Below, piece after piece: positions 26,382 through 35,292 of a DNA stretch of 64,000 nucleotides. Position 1 is the first letter of the stretch, and every line of letters starts with the position of its first letter. The notes beneath the pieces were generated by a model, which did no database searches, was not told the DNA's origin, and saw only the letters and a program-made list of their open reading frames with translations. A program made the translations under genes and the position numbers. This DNA comes from Pseudomonas lundensis (GTDB taxonomy: Bacteria > Pseudomonadota > Gammaproteobacteria > Pseudomonadales > Pseudomonadaceae), in assembly GCF_002269125.1 (NCBI RefSeq), contig NZ_NQKI01000021.1:21952-85951 (forward strand). Direction: 5' to 3'.

Positions 26382-28111
26382 TGAGGCGTGTCCTGATGTT
26401 GCTGCTGTTCGTACCAAAATTTTCGTCGCAACAGTTCGCTGGGGTTGTCGGGAATCTGTTTCAGCCATTGCTCCAATGCCTGCCGGTGTTCTTCTTCGAT
26501 GGGCCGGGCGGCAGGCGGTGCTGGGGCGGTAGCGGGCTCTGCCTCGGGTTCGCCGGGTGCAGCGGGTTGGGCGTCCGGTGGGGCGGCATCGTGTGGATTG
26601 AGCTCGCCCGAGGGCGTCGCCACCGTGCTGTTGTCTTGCTCGCGGGTGTTGACGCCGGCCGTGCCCGGGGTTGGCGTGCTGATCGGGGGCGGGGTGTCAG
26701 GTGCCGGGTGCTCGGCTTCGGGTGGCGGGTCCGGCGCCGGGGGTTGCGCGTGCTGCTCAGCCAGCAGTTTCTCGATCAATGCTTTGTTCTGGGCTGCGGC
26801 CAGTAGTTCGGGCTCACGTTCAAGCGCCTGCTCGTAGGCGTCAACGGCAGCTTCCAGCTCGCCCGCCATGGCCAGCGCATTGCCGCGATTATAGTGGGCG
26901 CTGGCGCTGTTGACCTCGGCAAAGCGCTGGGCTGCAGCGGTGTAGTCACCCGCTTGATACAGCGCCAGCCCTTGCCACATCGGATCATCAAAATGCTCCA
27001 CAGCTTGCAGCGGTTTTTTCTGCTCCAGCAAGCGTTGGCCCTGTTGGTCGGGACGTAGCCAAAGGTCGGTAAAGCTGAAGGCATAGCCGGGCTGCGGCAA
27101 CATGAGCAGCAGCGGCAGGCAGAACAACCAGCCGCGACGCCCGGCACAGGCTGCGAGCAGCAACAGTGGCAACAACAGCCAGTAACCCTGGTCGGCCCAT
27201 GTATCAAGGCGTTGGGTCTGGCCGTCCGCACGCAGGTGTTGTGCACCGTCCAGCAGGCCCAGCCCGCGCAAATCGTTGTCATCCAGACGCGCCTGACGGT
27301 AGCGGCCGCCGACGTCCAGGATGAAGCTGCGCAAATCGGGGCTGTCGAGGCGAGGCAACAGGATGGCGCCCTGGTCGTCTTTGAGCAGTTGACCGTTTTC
27401 ATCGACCACCGGCGCTCCGTCGCGCGTACCGACACCGAGCATCAGCAGCGGCGGTGCGCGGCTATCCATCACTGCGCGGATGCCTTCACGTTCCTGCTCG
27501 CTGAGGGATGAGCCAATCAGCAGCAGTCGACCCTGACCCAGCCCGCCCTGATTCAGCAGCTGCAAGGCTTTACCGACCGCCAGATCGGCGCGATGGCCCG
27601 GCTCAGGCATGATTGAGGGTTTGAGCGCTTCAAGCAGGTTGCGGCTGGTCGCCAGGTCGTCCGACAGGGGCACCAGCGTGTGGGCGCTACCGGCGTACAC
27701 AATGACTGCTGTTTGCGCGTCGCTGCGGTTTTGCAGCAGGTCGTATACCTTGCGCCGTGCTTGTTCCAGGCGATTGGGCGAGCTGTCGGTGGCCAGCATC
27801 TCGGGGGTCAACTCCAGCATCACCACCAACGGATCGGCGGGTTTTTGCGTGGATTGCTCCACCCGTTGCCAGCTCGGGCCCATCAGTGCCAGCGCCGCCA
27901 ACAGCCAGGCCAGCCCCAGAATCATCCATGGCAGTTTGCTGTCGCGGCCATTGCCGCCGCTCAGCAGCACCCGCTGAAACGCCACGGGCAAGATCATTTG
28001 CCAGCGTCCCGCCCTTTTTTGCCGGCGCCAGAGCTTCCACAGTAACCAGCCGAGCAGGGGCAACACCGCCAACCATTCGGGGCGGAACCAGTGCGGCCAG
28101 AAGGCGCTCAT
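26378..28111 (-). CDS. VWA + TPR membrane protein (BatB-BatC type)
   Basis: A 577-aa protein with two N-terminal membrane segments, a von Willebrand A domain, two further membrane segments near residues 310-350, then TPR repeats and a long Pro/Ala/Glu-rich region. It ends in a conserved KQIPDNPSELLRRKFWYEQQQ tail. The expected MIDAS DxSxS is degenerate (ELTPEM at residues 100-105), so metal-dependent ligand binding as in BatA is doubtful. Start 28111 overlaps the batA stop (ATGA). Confidence 0.86.
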   Translation of the reverse strand: MSAFWPHWFRPEWLAVLPLLGWLLWKLWRRQKRAGRWQMILPVAFQRVLLSGGNGRDSKLPWMILGLAWLLAALALMGPSWQRVEQSTQKPADPLVVMLELTPEMLATDSSPNRLEQARRKVYDLLQNRSDAQTAVIVYAGSAHTLVPLSDDLATSRNLLEALKPSIMPEPGHRADLAVGKALQLLNQGGLGQGRLLLIGSSLSEQEREGIRAVMDSRAPPLLMLGVGTRDGAPVVDENGQLLKDDQGAILLPRLDSPDLRSFILDVGGRYRQARLDDNDLRGLGLLDGAQHLRADGQTQRLDTWADQGYWLLLPLLLLAACAGRRGWLFCLPLLLMLPQPGYAFSFTDLWLRPDQQGQRLLEQKKPLQAVEHFDDPMWQGLALYQAGDYTAAAQRFAEVNSASAHYNRGNALAMAGELEAAVDAYEQALEREPELLAAAQNKALIEKLLAEQHAQPPAPDPPPEAEHPAPDTPPPISTPTPGTAGVNTREQDNSTVATPSGELNPHDAAPPDAQPAAPGEPEAEPATAPAPPAARPIEEEHRQALEQWLKQIPDNPSELLRRKFWYEQQQHQDTPQ

Positions 28112-29184
28112 CGGCGTCTCCGCAGGCGCAGCCGTTTGAGGCGCTGGCGCCATTGAGGATGAGGTTGCAGGAGGTGCTCCTTGGTCAGCCAGCGTTGCAG
28201 CAGATTATTGGGCCACAGTTCGCGAATCACCAGCAGCACACTCAGCAGCAATGCGCACGCCAGTGGCCAGCTATACAGCGCCTTGGCGGGGCGGGCCTGG
28301 GTGGGTTGTTGTGCCACCGGTTCGAGTTGATCAAGGGTGTCCTTGATGGCTGCAAGCTCTTGACCGTCATGGGCGCGGAAGTACTGGCCGCCGGTCAGGC
28401 GGGCGATTTCCTGAAGCGCGGGCTCGTCCAGATCAACCCCGGGGTTAATGCCGAAGAGACCTTTGGCGCTGCTGTCTTCAGGGTCCGCGCCGATGCCGAT
28501 CGGGTAGATTTTGACGCCTTCTTCAGCGGCCAGGCGCGCAGCGGTCAGCGGGTCGATTTGCCCGCCGTTATTTGCGCCATCGGTGACCAGGATCAGTACG
28601 CGGCTCTGGGCAGGGCGTTGGCGCAGGCGTTTCAGGGCCAGGCCGATGGCATCGCCAATGGCCGTGTTTTTGCCCGCAATGCCAATGCGCGCTTCGTCCA
28701 GCCAGGTGCGCACCGTATGCCGATCAAATGTCAGCGGCGCTTGCAGGTAAGCCTGACTGCCGAACAGGATCAAGCCGACGCGGTCACCCTCGCGGTTTTC
28801 CAGAAAGTCGCCCAGCAGGCTTTTGACCAGATCCAGGCGGCTGACGTCTTCGTCCCGCCATTGCATGTCCGGGAAGTCCATCGACCCCGAAACGTCGACG
28901 GCCACTAACAAATCCCGGCCACTGGCGGCAATGGGCAGCGGCTCCCCGACCCATTGCGGGCGCGCGGCTGCTGTCAGCAGCAACAGCCACAACAGCATGT
29001 AGGGCGCTTGTTGGCGCCACGAAGGCAGTGTCGAACGCGCCTTGCGACGCGCCAGTTCTTCGAGGTCGCCGAGAAAACTGATTTTGAGCGCAGCTTCGCC
29101 GCTGTCCGCTACCGGCAACACAGCGCGCATCAGCCACGGCAGCGGCAACAGGGCGAACAGCCAGGGCCAGGCGAACTCAAACAT
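28108..29184 (-). CDS. VWA domain membrane protein (BatA type)
   Basis: A 358-aa protein with N-terminal membrane segments, a von Willebrand A domain and a membrane helix near the C-terminus (LYSWPLACALLLSVLLVI). The MIDAS is complete: DVSGSM (Asp97, Ser99, Ser101), with TDGANNGG later. In MoxR operons these proteins are thought to be partners or substrates of the AAA+ ATPase. The start at 29184 overlaps the end of the DUF4381 gene; an upstream ATG at 29238 would add 18 unlike residues. Confidence 0.88.
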   Translation of the reverse strand: MFEFAWPWLFALLPLPWLMRAVLPVADSGEAALKISFLGDLEELARRKARSTLPSWRQQAPYMLLWLLLLTAAARPQWVGEPLPIAASGRDLLVAVDVSGSMDFPDMQWRDEDVSRLDLVKSLLGDFLENREGDRVGLILFGSQAYLQAPLTFDRHTVRTWLDEARIGIAGKNTAIGDAIGLALKRLRQRPAQSRVLILVTDGANNGGQIDPLTAARLAAEEGVKIYPIGIGADPEDSSAKGLFGINPGVDLDEPALQEIARLTGGQYFRAHDGQELAAIKDTLDQLEPVAQQPTQARPAKALYSWPLACALLLSVLLVIRELWPNNLLQRWLTKEHLLQPHPQWRQRLKRLRLRRRR

Positions 29185-29671
29185 GTTTGCGGATCCAGGT
29201 TTCAACCGCTTGATTGAGCCCGGCGATGGCTTTGTCATCGAGCTTGCATTCGGGTTTATAGGCGCCTTCTACCAGCACCATCCAGCGTGTCAGCCCGGCC
29301 GCGGGGCACCGGTTATCAAGGAACGCCAGCCATTTGCGGCCATTGAGGGTGTGGCTCTGGCTGTAGGGGTAATGGTTGCGGCACAAGCGTTTGAGCAGGC
29401 CATTGAGCTGTTGCAGCCAGGCGCCGGCAGGAGCGCCGTCGTAGGGCTTGGGAAAGCGCGCGAGTTCCTCAAGGGCAGCCAGACGCACCGGGTCAAGCGG
29501 TTGCTCAGCGCGCTTGGGCGAGCGTTTGGCCGGCAAATAGCGGCGTAACCACCACACGCCCCAGCCCAGCGCGGGGAGGATCACGAGCAGCAGCCACCAA
29601 CCCGGAGCAGGCGGCCACAGGCCTATCGCTTGAGGCGCGATTAACGGTTGCAGTTGCTCAAGGGCGCTCAT
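29177..29671 (-). CDS. DUF4381 domain membrane protein
   Basis: A 164-aa protein with one N-terminal membrane helix (WWLLLVILPALGWGVWWLRRY) and a cytoplasmic helical domain. The family is characteristically found between DUF58 and VWA genes in MoxR operons, as here. It overlaps the DUF58 gene by 4 bp and batA by 8 bp. Specific role unknown. Confidence 0.83.
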   Translation of the reverse strand: MSALEQLQPLIAPQAIGLWPPAPGWWLLLVILPALGWGVWWLRRYLPAKRSPKRAEQPLDPVRLAALEELARFPKPYDGAPAGAWLQQLNGLLKRLCRNHYPYSQSHTLNGRKWLAFLDNRCPAAGLTRWMVLVEGAYKPECKLDDKAIAGLNQAVETWIRKHV

Positions 29672-30612
29672 AGCGTTTTGCCGGGCCGTTTGGCATTCAG
29701 GTAATCGCGTAATTGCTCGATCATTTCGCTCTGGGTGCTCAAGGGCATCAGCAGCACCCGCAGTTTTTGCGCGAGCAGTGCCCAGCGTGCGATGCGGGCT
29801 TCGGCTTGCGCGCGGTAAGCCTGCCGCAAATCATAGTTGAGCGTGTCGAGTTCAAGCTGGGCACCGCGTTCCGCGAAGCGCAGCAAGCCCGCCGCAGGCA
29901 GCGCATGATCCAGCGGGTCGGAGAGCGGCAACAGCATCAGGTCGCAATGGCGGGCCAGCAGGCTCAATTGTTGTTCAGCCGCGTCGGTGAGGGCGCGTTC
30001 GTCGCAAATCACGATGACCAGACTGCCGGGCCGCAGTACTTCTCGAGCCCTGATCAAGGCCATGCCCAAGGCATCGCGGTCTGATTGCACCTCGGTGTGC
30101 AAGGACTGATTGACCCGCACCAGCCGGTTGAGCAGTTGCAACAGGCTTTGTTTGCTGCGCCGCGGCTTGATTTCGTAATGTTCATGGTCCCCGAACACCA
30201 GCCCGCCCACGCGGTCGTTATGGCCCAGTGCGGCCCAGCCAATCAGGCTGGCTGCTTGCGCGGCCAGTACGGATTTGAACATCAACCCCGAGCCGAAAAA
30301 CAGGCGGCGGCTTTGCTCGGCAAGGATGAAAATCGGCCGTTCGCGCTCTTCATGGAACATTTTGGTGTGCGGCTCAAGGGTGCGGGCAGTGACGCGCCAG
30401 TCAATGGTGCGCACATCGTCTCCGGCCTGATACACCCGTACCTGATCGAAATCGACCCCGCGCCCGCGCAGTTTGGAGTGGTGCAGGCCCACCAGCGGGC
30501 TGCGCTGGCTGGGCGAGGAAAACAGTTGCACTTCGCGCACCCGATGGCGCATTTCGATCAACTCGGCGAGGGTGACGCGAATGCCGGGTTCGGCGGGCAG
30601 GGGGCTGTTCAT
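29668..30612 (-). CDS. DUF58 domain protein
   Basis: A 314-aa protein with the DUF58 core (RTIDWRVTARTLEPHTKMFHEERERPIF), a VWA-like fold. It sits directly downstream of moxR with 3 bp between stop and start. It is a standard component of MoxR-type systems, and its biochemical function is not defined. Confidence 0.88.
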   Translation of the reverse strand: MNSPLPAEPGIRVTLAELIEMRHRVREVQLFSSPSQRSPLVGLHHSKLRGRGVDFDQVRVYQAGDDVRTIDWRVTARTLEPHTKMFHEERERPIFILAEQSRRLFFGSGLMFKSVLAAQAASLIGWAALGHNDRVGGLVFGDHEHYEIKPRRSKQSLLQLLNRLVRVNQSLHTEVQSDRDALGMALIRAREVLRPGSLVIVICDERALTDAAEQQLSLLARHCDLMLLPLSDPLDHALPAAGLLRFAERGAQLELDTLNYDLRQAYRAQAEARIARWALLAQKLRVLLMPLSTQSEMIEQLRDYLNAKRPGKTL

Positions 30613-30615
30613 CGG

Positions 30616-31575
<960 letters not shown>

Positions 31576-31725
31576 CGATGACTGTTCCTGAAAAGGACAC
31601 CGGCGGCGCATGAATTGCGCCGGGGCTGGGGGCGTTACTTTAATCCATTGCAGGGGGTTGGGACTAATGCCAGTCGGGGTTTTTGTGGAAAAAGCACAAA
31701 ACAACCCGGTTGTTGAGAATGTTGC

Positions 31726-32622
31726 TTATTTGCGAGCAGTGTCCAGCGACGGGTTCTGCTGTGAAAAACGCTCTGCCAGCAGGCTGGCGAAGGCATCGCG
31801 TGCCGTATGACAACCCGTTTCTCGGTGCCACACCAGCCGGTTTTGCACCGGTTGCAGGTCGTTGAAACGATAGCGCGTCAGCGCTGCGCCGGCGCCAAAG
31901 CGCTCCAGAATGCCTTCGGGCACGATGGCCAGCCCCGCCCCGGCGTCGACACAGCCGATGATACTGCCCCAGTTGGCGTACGCGACGCTGTTGATCCGCA
32001 GATTGTGTCCGCCTAGCCACTGCTCAAGTGTGGCGCGGTAAGGGCAGCCTGCTGGCCACATGAACACGGTTTGCCGGGCGATGGCACTCAGCTCCGTCAG
32101 CGGCGCATGGGAAGCCCCTGCAATCAGGATCAAGGGCTCGTGATAGAGGTCAGTGGCAAGCAATTTTGGGTGCTGAACATCGATGGCGACAATTGCAGCG
32201 TCCAGCCGATGATGCTGAACGTCATCCAGCAACTGTGGCCATTGGCCGGTGACCAGTTCCAGGGTGACGTCAGGGTAGCGCTGGTGATATTCGGCCAGCA
32301 GCGGCGGCAGGCGCCCCGATGCGCAAGAGTCGATGGCGCCGATCCGTAGAATCCCGTGGGGATTGGCATCGGGTGTGACCGCCCGTTTGGCTTCCTCGAC
32401 CAGTGCCAGGATGCGTTCGCAATAGCCGAGAAACAACTGGCCCGCCGAACTGATTTTCAACCCTCGGCCCGCCCGGGTGAACAGCACGGTGCCCAGTTCA
32501 GTTTCGAGGTGTTTGATGCGCGTTGTGATATTGGACGGCACGCAGTGAAGTTGTTGAGCAGCCAGCGCAATGCTGCCGCATTCGGCCACTGACTTGATCA
32601 TCCTGAGTTGGCTCAATTCCAC
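31726..32622 (-). CDS. LysR family transcriptional regulator
   Basis: A 298-aa LysR-type regulator: an N-terminal winged helix-turn-helix in residues 1-60 (SIALAAQQLHCVPSNITTRIKHLE) and a periplasmic-binding-like effector domain. It is divergent from the diiron-oxidase-like gene and EamA exporter, with a 146-bp intergenic region containing a perfect palindrome. By the usual LysR layout it probably controls them. Effector unknown. Confidence 0.87.
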   Translation of the reverse strand: MELSQLRMIKSVAECGSIALAAQQLHCVPSNITTRIKHLETELGTVLFTRAGRGLKISSAGQLFLGYCERILALVEEAKRAVTPDANPHGILRIGAIDSCASGRLPPLLAEYHQRYPDVTLELVTGQWPQLLDDVQHHRLDAAIVAIDVQHPKLLATDLYHEPLILIAGASHAPLTELSAIARQTVFMWPAGCPYRATLEQWLGGHNLRINSVAYANWGSIIGCVDAGAGLAIVPEGILERFGAGAALTRYRFNDLQPVQNRLVWHRETGCHTARDAFASLLAERFSQQNPSLDTARK

Positions 32623-32636
32623 GGTTCACTCTCCAT

Positions 32637-32649
32637 GAGTTCAGAACTC
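32637..32649. promoter_or_regulatory. 13-bp palindrome in the LysR/oxidase divergent promoter
   Basis: GAGTTC-A-GAACTC, starting 15 bp upstream of the LysR start codon, is a perfect inverted repeat and a candidate binding site. TTAATTAA lies just beyond it at about 32650-32657. Confidence 0.45.
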
Positions 32650-32768
32650 TTAATTAATCACTTGTTCGCCCTTGCGAGGCTGACTGACATTAACTTCTGA
32701 AACACATCCGGCTGACGTTTGTGTGCGCTGGATGAAGGAAGCGTAACCACTCTGTCATCGAGGTCAAT

Positions 32769-33530
32769 ATGAAGATTACAAAAACAAACGTCGAGGCATT
32801 GGCACGGACCGTGTTTACACACGGTGCACTCAATAATGACTTTTATACGCGTTGGCTCAACGAAACCCTGACGTTGGATGAAGTTGAAGTGTTTGCCCGT
32901 AATTATTGGGCCCGTACCCGGCGGACAGCGACGATGGTGGCCTTGTCGCTGCTACGGGCCAAAACCCTGCACGCACGGGTTGAAATCGTCAAAAACCTCT
33001 ACTCGGAGTTGGGCGGCGGGGATGTGCACAAAGCGCACAGTGTGCTGTTGCAAGGCTATTTGCTCGATTTGTTGAGCCGCTTGGCCAAACGGCCTTATTC
33101 GTTGCAAGAACTTGAAAGCGGTCCTCTGTTGTCGTCCACCCGACTGTTTATTGATGAACAAGATGCTTTATATGCACCGCAGGGGCTAGGGCGTTCTGAA
33201 CCTCACGTATTAGGGGCGCTCTTGGCTCAAGAATGGTTGGCGTATTCCATGTTGACGCGTTTATATGAAGGGGCGAGAAACTATCAATATTTGTATACAG
33301 ACAATGATGAGTTTCATGAACAGTGTGAATATTTTCATATCCATATTGGCGACGCAGAAAAAGAACATAAAGTTCAGGCGGTTGAAGCCGCAGCCATCGA
33401 ATGTTGCACCGAAGAAGATTTCTCCGGGTTGTGCCAGGGATTTAATCGGTTTCTCTCTATTACTGAGCGTTATTGGCAGGGCATCGCCGTTGCCATGGGC
33501 GATATCCCGGCGGCTGCGGTGCGCGCTTGA
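32769..33530 (+). CDS. Iron-containing redox enzyme, heme-oxygenase-like fold (HDO type)
   Basis: A 253-aa all-helical protein of the TenA/PqqC/CADD-like superfamily, most like the iron-containing redox enzyme group. Candidate metal ligands fall in the expected pattern: Glu80 and His87 in YSELGGGDVHKAH, Glu155 in LAQEWLAYS, and His192, Asp195 and His200 in FHIHIGDAEKEH. Such enzymes use a diiron centre and O2 for reactions such as decarboxylation, N-oxygenation and C-C cleavage. The substrate is not predictable here. It overlaps the start of an EamA-type transporter gene, suggesting product export, and diverges from a LysR regulator. AT content is locally higher at the 3' half. Confidence 0.7.
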   Translation: MKITKTNVEALARTVFTHGALNNDFYTRWLNETLTLDEVEVFARNYWARTRRTATMVALSLLRAKTLHARVEIVKNLYSELGGGDVHKAHSVLLQGYLLDLLSRLAKRPYSLQELESGPLLSSTRLFIDEQDALYAPQGLGRSEPHVLGALLAQEWLAYSMLTRLYEGARNYQYLYTDNDEFHEQCEYFHIHIGDAEKEHKVQAVEAAAIECCTEEDFSGLCQGFNRFLSITERYWQGIAVAMGDIPAAAVRA

Positions 33531-34393
33531 ACGCGGCGACATCACCTGCATTGCTTGCAGCGATGGCGGGGGTGGTGATGTGCTGGGCTTATTCGCCCAT
33601 CGGTATTCATATAGGCCTGCAAAGCTATACCCCCGGTCACTTGGCCTTGCTGCGCTTTTTGGTGGCTTCACTGTTCATGGCCGTGGTTGCGCTGGTCCGC
33701 GGCATCGGTTTGCCTCGCCTGCGTGATGCGCCGTGGCTCACGGTGTTGGGGCTGTTTGCGATTGTGATTCACCATGTGGCCTTGAACACCGGCCAGCGTT
33801 GGGTCAGCCCTGGCGCATCCAGCGTGCTGGCGCAGTCAACGCCGATTTTCAGTACGTTGATTGCGGCAATATGGCTCAAAGAGTCAGTCAGTGCCTGGCG
33901 CTGGTGCTGGGTGGGTACGGGCCTGCTGGGTGCGCTGGTTGTCATTTGGGGTGACAAGGGGCTGGGTGGTTTCCGCCCTCAGGGGTTGCTGATACTGCTG
34001 GCTGCGTTGTCCTGGAGCATTTATTTCGCGCTGCAAAAGTACTATTCCAGCCGCTATAGCCCGTTGACCATCGTCTGCTACACGATTTGGGCCGGGACCC
34101 TGCTTTTAGGCGTCTACGCACCGGGCCTGATCGCAGAAGTGAGGGCCGCGCCTGTCAGGGTCAACCTCGCCGTGTTGGTGCTGGGAATCTTCCCCAGCGC
34201 ATTGGCCTATCTACTGTGGGCCTATGTGCTGGCCCACACCGAGGTGAGTCGTTCGGTGTGCGTGATGTACCTGGTGCCGCCCGTCGCCATGTTGATGGCT
34301 GCCGTGTTGCTGGGCAACACGGTATCAGGCGGGGTCTTGATCGGCATGGCGATTGTCTTGGGCAGCGTGTTTGCGATGCGGCGGACTGCCTGA
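33527..34393 (+). CDS. EamA/DMT family transporter
   Basis: A 288-aa, roughly ten-helix membrane protein of the drug/metabolite transporter superfamily, with two EamA repeats (HVALNTGQRWVSPGASSVLAQSTPIFSTLIAAIWLKE in the first). These usually export amino acids or other small metabolites. I place the start at a TTG whose last bases form the upstream TGA (TTGA overlap). ATG 33563 is an alternative that would still keep the first helix, and the start is not certain. Tight coupling to the oxidase gene suggests it exports the product or a related compound. Confidence 0.78.
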   Translation: MNAATSPALLAAMAGVVMCWAYSPIGIHIGLQSYTPGHLALLRFLVASLFMAVVALVRGIGLPRLRDAPWLTVLGLFAIVIHHVALNTGQRWVSPGASSVLAQSTPIFSTLIAAIWLKESVSAWRWCWVGTGLLGALVVIWGDKGLGGFRPQGLLILLAALSWSIYFALQKYYSSRYSPLTIVCYTIWAGTLLLGVYAPGLIAEVRAAPVRVNLAVLVLGIFPSALAYLLWAYVLAHTEVSRSVCVMYLVPPVAMLMAAVLLGNTVSGGVLIGMAIVLGSVFAMRRTA

Positions 34394-34411
34394 TCAGGCA
34401 CGCATTGCTGG

Positions 34412-34783
34412 TTAAGTTTTCGCGACGTCAAGTTCGCTGACGTAGGTGCCTGTGCCGTCGAGAATGAGCGTGAGGGTCTGCTCAAGTTCAATGGTGTCCG
34501 TTAAATTTTCGTCAAAACAGATTTCAAGGTGATCTTCGCCATTGAATGCGTCAATGTCATCGGCTGCCACTTCAATCAGCAGGCGGGCAGGGCTCAGGGT
34601 GACCTTGATCCCTTCAAGTGACGAGGGATCGTTGTCCCCCAGGGAGATCTTCAACTCATCTTCATCCGGATAGCGGCTCATCAGGAACATGTCGCCCTGC
34701 GTGCTGTAGCAGCATACCGTGGCGAGGTTTTCCTCTTCGTCGTCGCACGGGTAGGCAAGCAGGTGGGGGGCTGTGATTTTCAT
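34412..34783 (-). CDS. Small acidic protein, possibly Imm10-like
   Basis: A 123-aa, very acidic protein beginning MKITAPHLLAYPCDDEEENLATV. The layout (short N-terminal strand, QGDMFLMSRYPDEDE, SLEGIKVTLSPARLLIEV, then DHLEICFDENLTDTIELEQTLTLIL) resembles the Imm10 family of immunity proteins. I cannot confirm this by eye, and no cognate toxin gene is adjacent. AGGAATAA precedes the ATG. A 39-codon frame (34788-34907) ends just before it on the same strand. If not immunity-related, function is unknown. Confidence 0.55.
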   Translation of the reverse strand: MKITAPHLLAYPCDDEEENLATVCCYSTQGDMFLMSRYPDEDELKISLGDNDPSSLEGIKVTLSPARLLIEVAADDIDAFNGEDHLEICFDENLTDTIELEQTLTLILDGTGTYVSELDVAKT

Positions 34784-35089
34784 GGGCTTATTCCTGACGC
34801 GTGGGCGCCTGCAGAGCAATCAAAACAGCAAGTTTGCCAGCCTGCGCACGTTTTTGCAGGTTTGAATGCTGAAACAGCCAACTGAAGCGAATTGTGATGT
34901 CAGTCATTTCAGAACCTGACGTCAGTAAATCGGTTTTTTCTGTGAGGATTTTTTGCTCTCCAGTGCTAGGGTTGAACATGGGCAGCACCTGCGGTTACGT
35001 CCAGATGACTGAATATGTCGCCGCATCGCAAGTATCTCGGGTATGCCTCTCGTTAAGCTGCATCCAGGATAGCTATCTCTAAAGACACA

Positions 35090-35114
35090 GCCCGCTGATC
35101 GGGCAGTCGTTTTT
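35090..35114 (+). terminator. Orphan hairpin with T-run
   Basis: GCCCG-CTGAT-CGGGC is followed five bases later by TTTTT. The stem is short, and no rightward gene lies in the 690 bp upstream (the 34412-34783 gene is on the other strand), so it could end an unannotated transcript. It could equally be chance. Confidence 0.35.
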
Positions 35115-35176
35115 GTAGATACCCCTCCCGGAATGTGAATGTGACCCCCGGGTCGCGGCCAGCTTCACTTCCCTGT

Positions 35177-35224
35177 CATGCTGAGCATTGAGGGCGGTTG
35201 CCAGACCAAACCTTGCTCAGCATG
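35177..35224. repeat. 11-bp inverted repeat in the gdhB leader region
   Basis: CATGCTGAGCA (35177-35187) and TGCTCAGCATG (35214-35224) are perfectly complementary with 26 bp between. The right arm ends 68 bp before the gdhB start codon. It could be a dimeric regulator site or a long-stem RNA hairpin in the leader. Confidence 0.55.
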
Positions 35225-35292
35225 GGCAACTCCCCCTACGGGAATAGCACGCGACGCGTCTCTCAATAACAAGCCCAAGCGGAGTACCACAG

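Larger units (their letters stand above)
34784..35292. other. 509-bp intergenic region upstream of gdhB
   Basis: No convincing protein gene. It holds a 10-bp palindrome GATAGCTATC (35068-35077), a hairpin followed by TTTTT (35090-35114) and an 11-bp inverted repeat just before gdhB (35177-35224). The hairpin has no rightward gene upstream to terminate, so a small RNA ending there is possible. Confidence 0.5.

Noticed and set aside
34788..34907. 39-codon frame (MTDITIRFSW...) ending just before the Imm10-like gene
   Set aside because: Its end overlaps the ribosome site of the next gene, which hints at a leader peptide, but there is no recognisable family and the start signal is weak.
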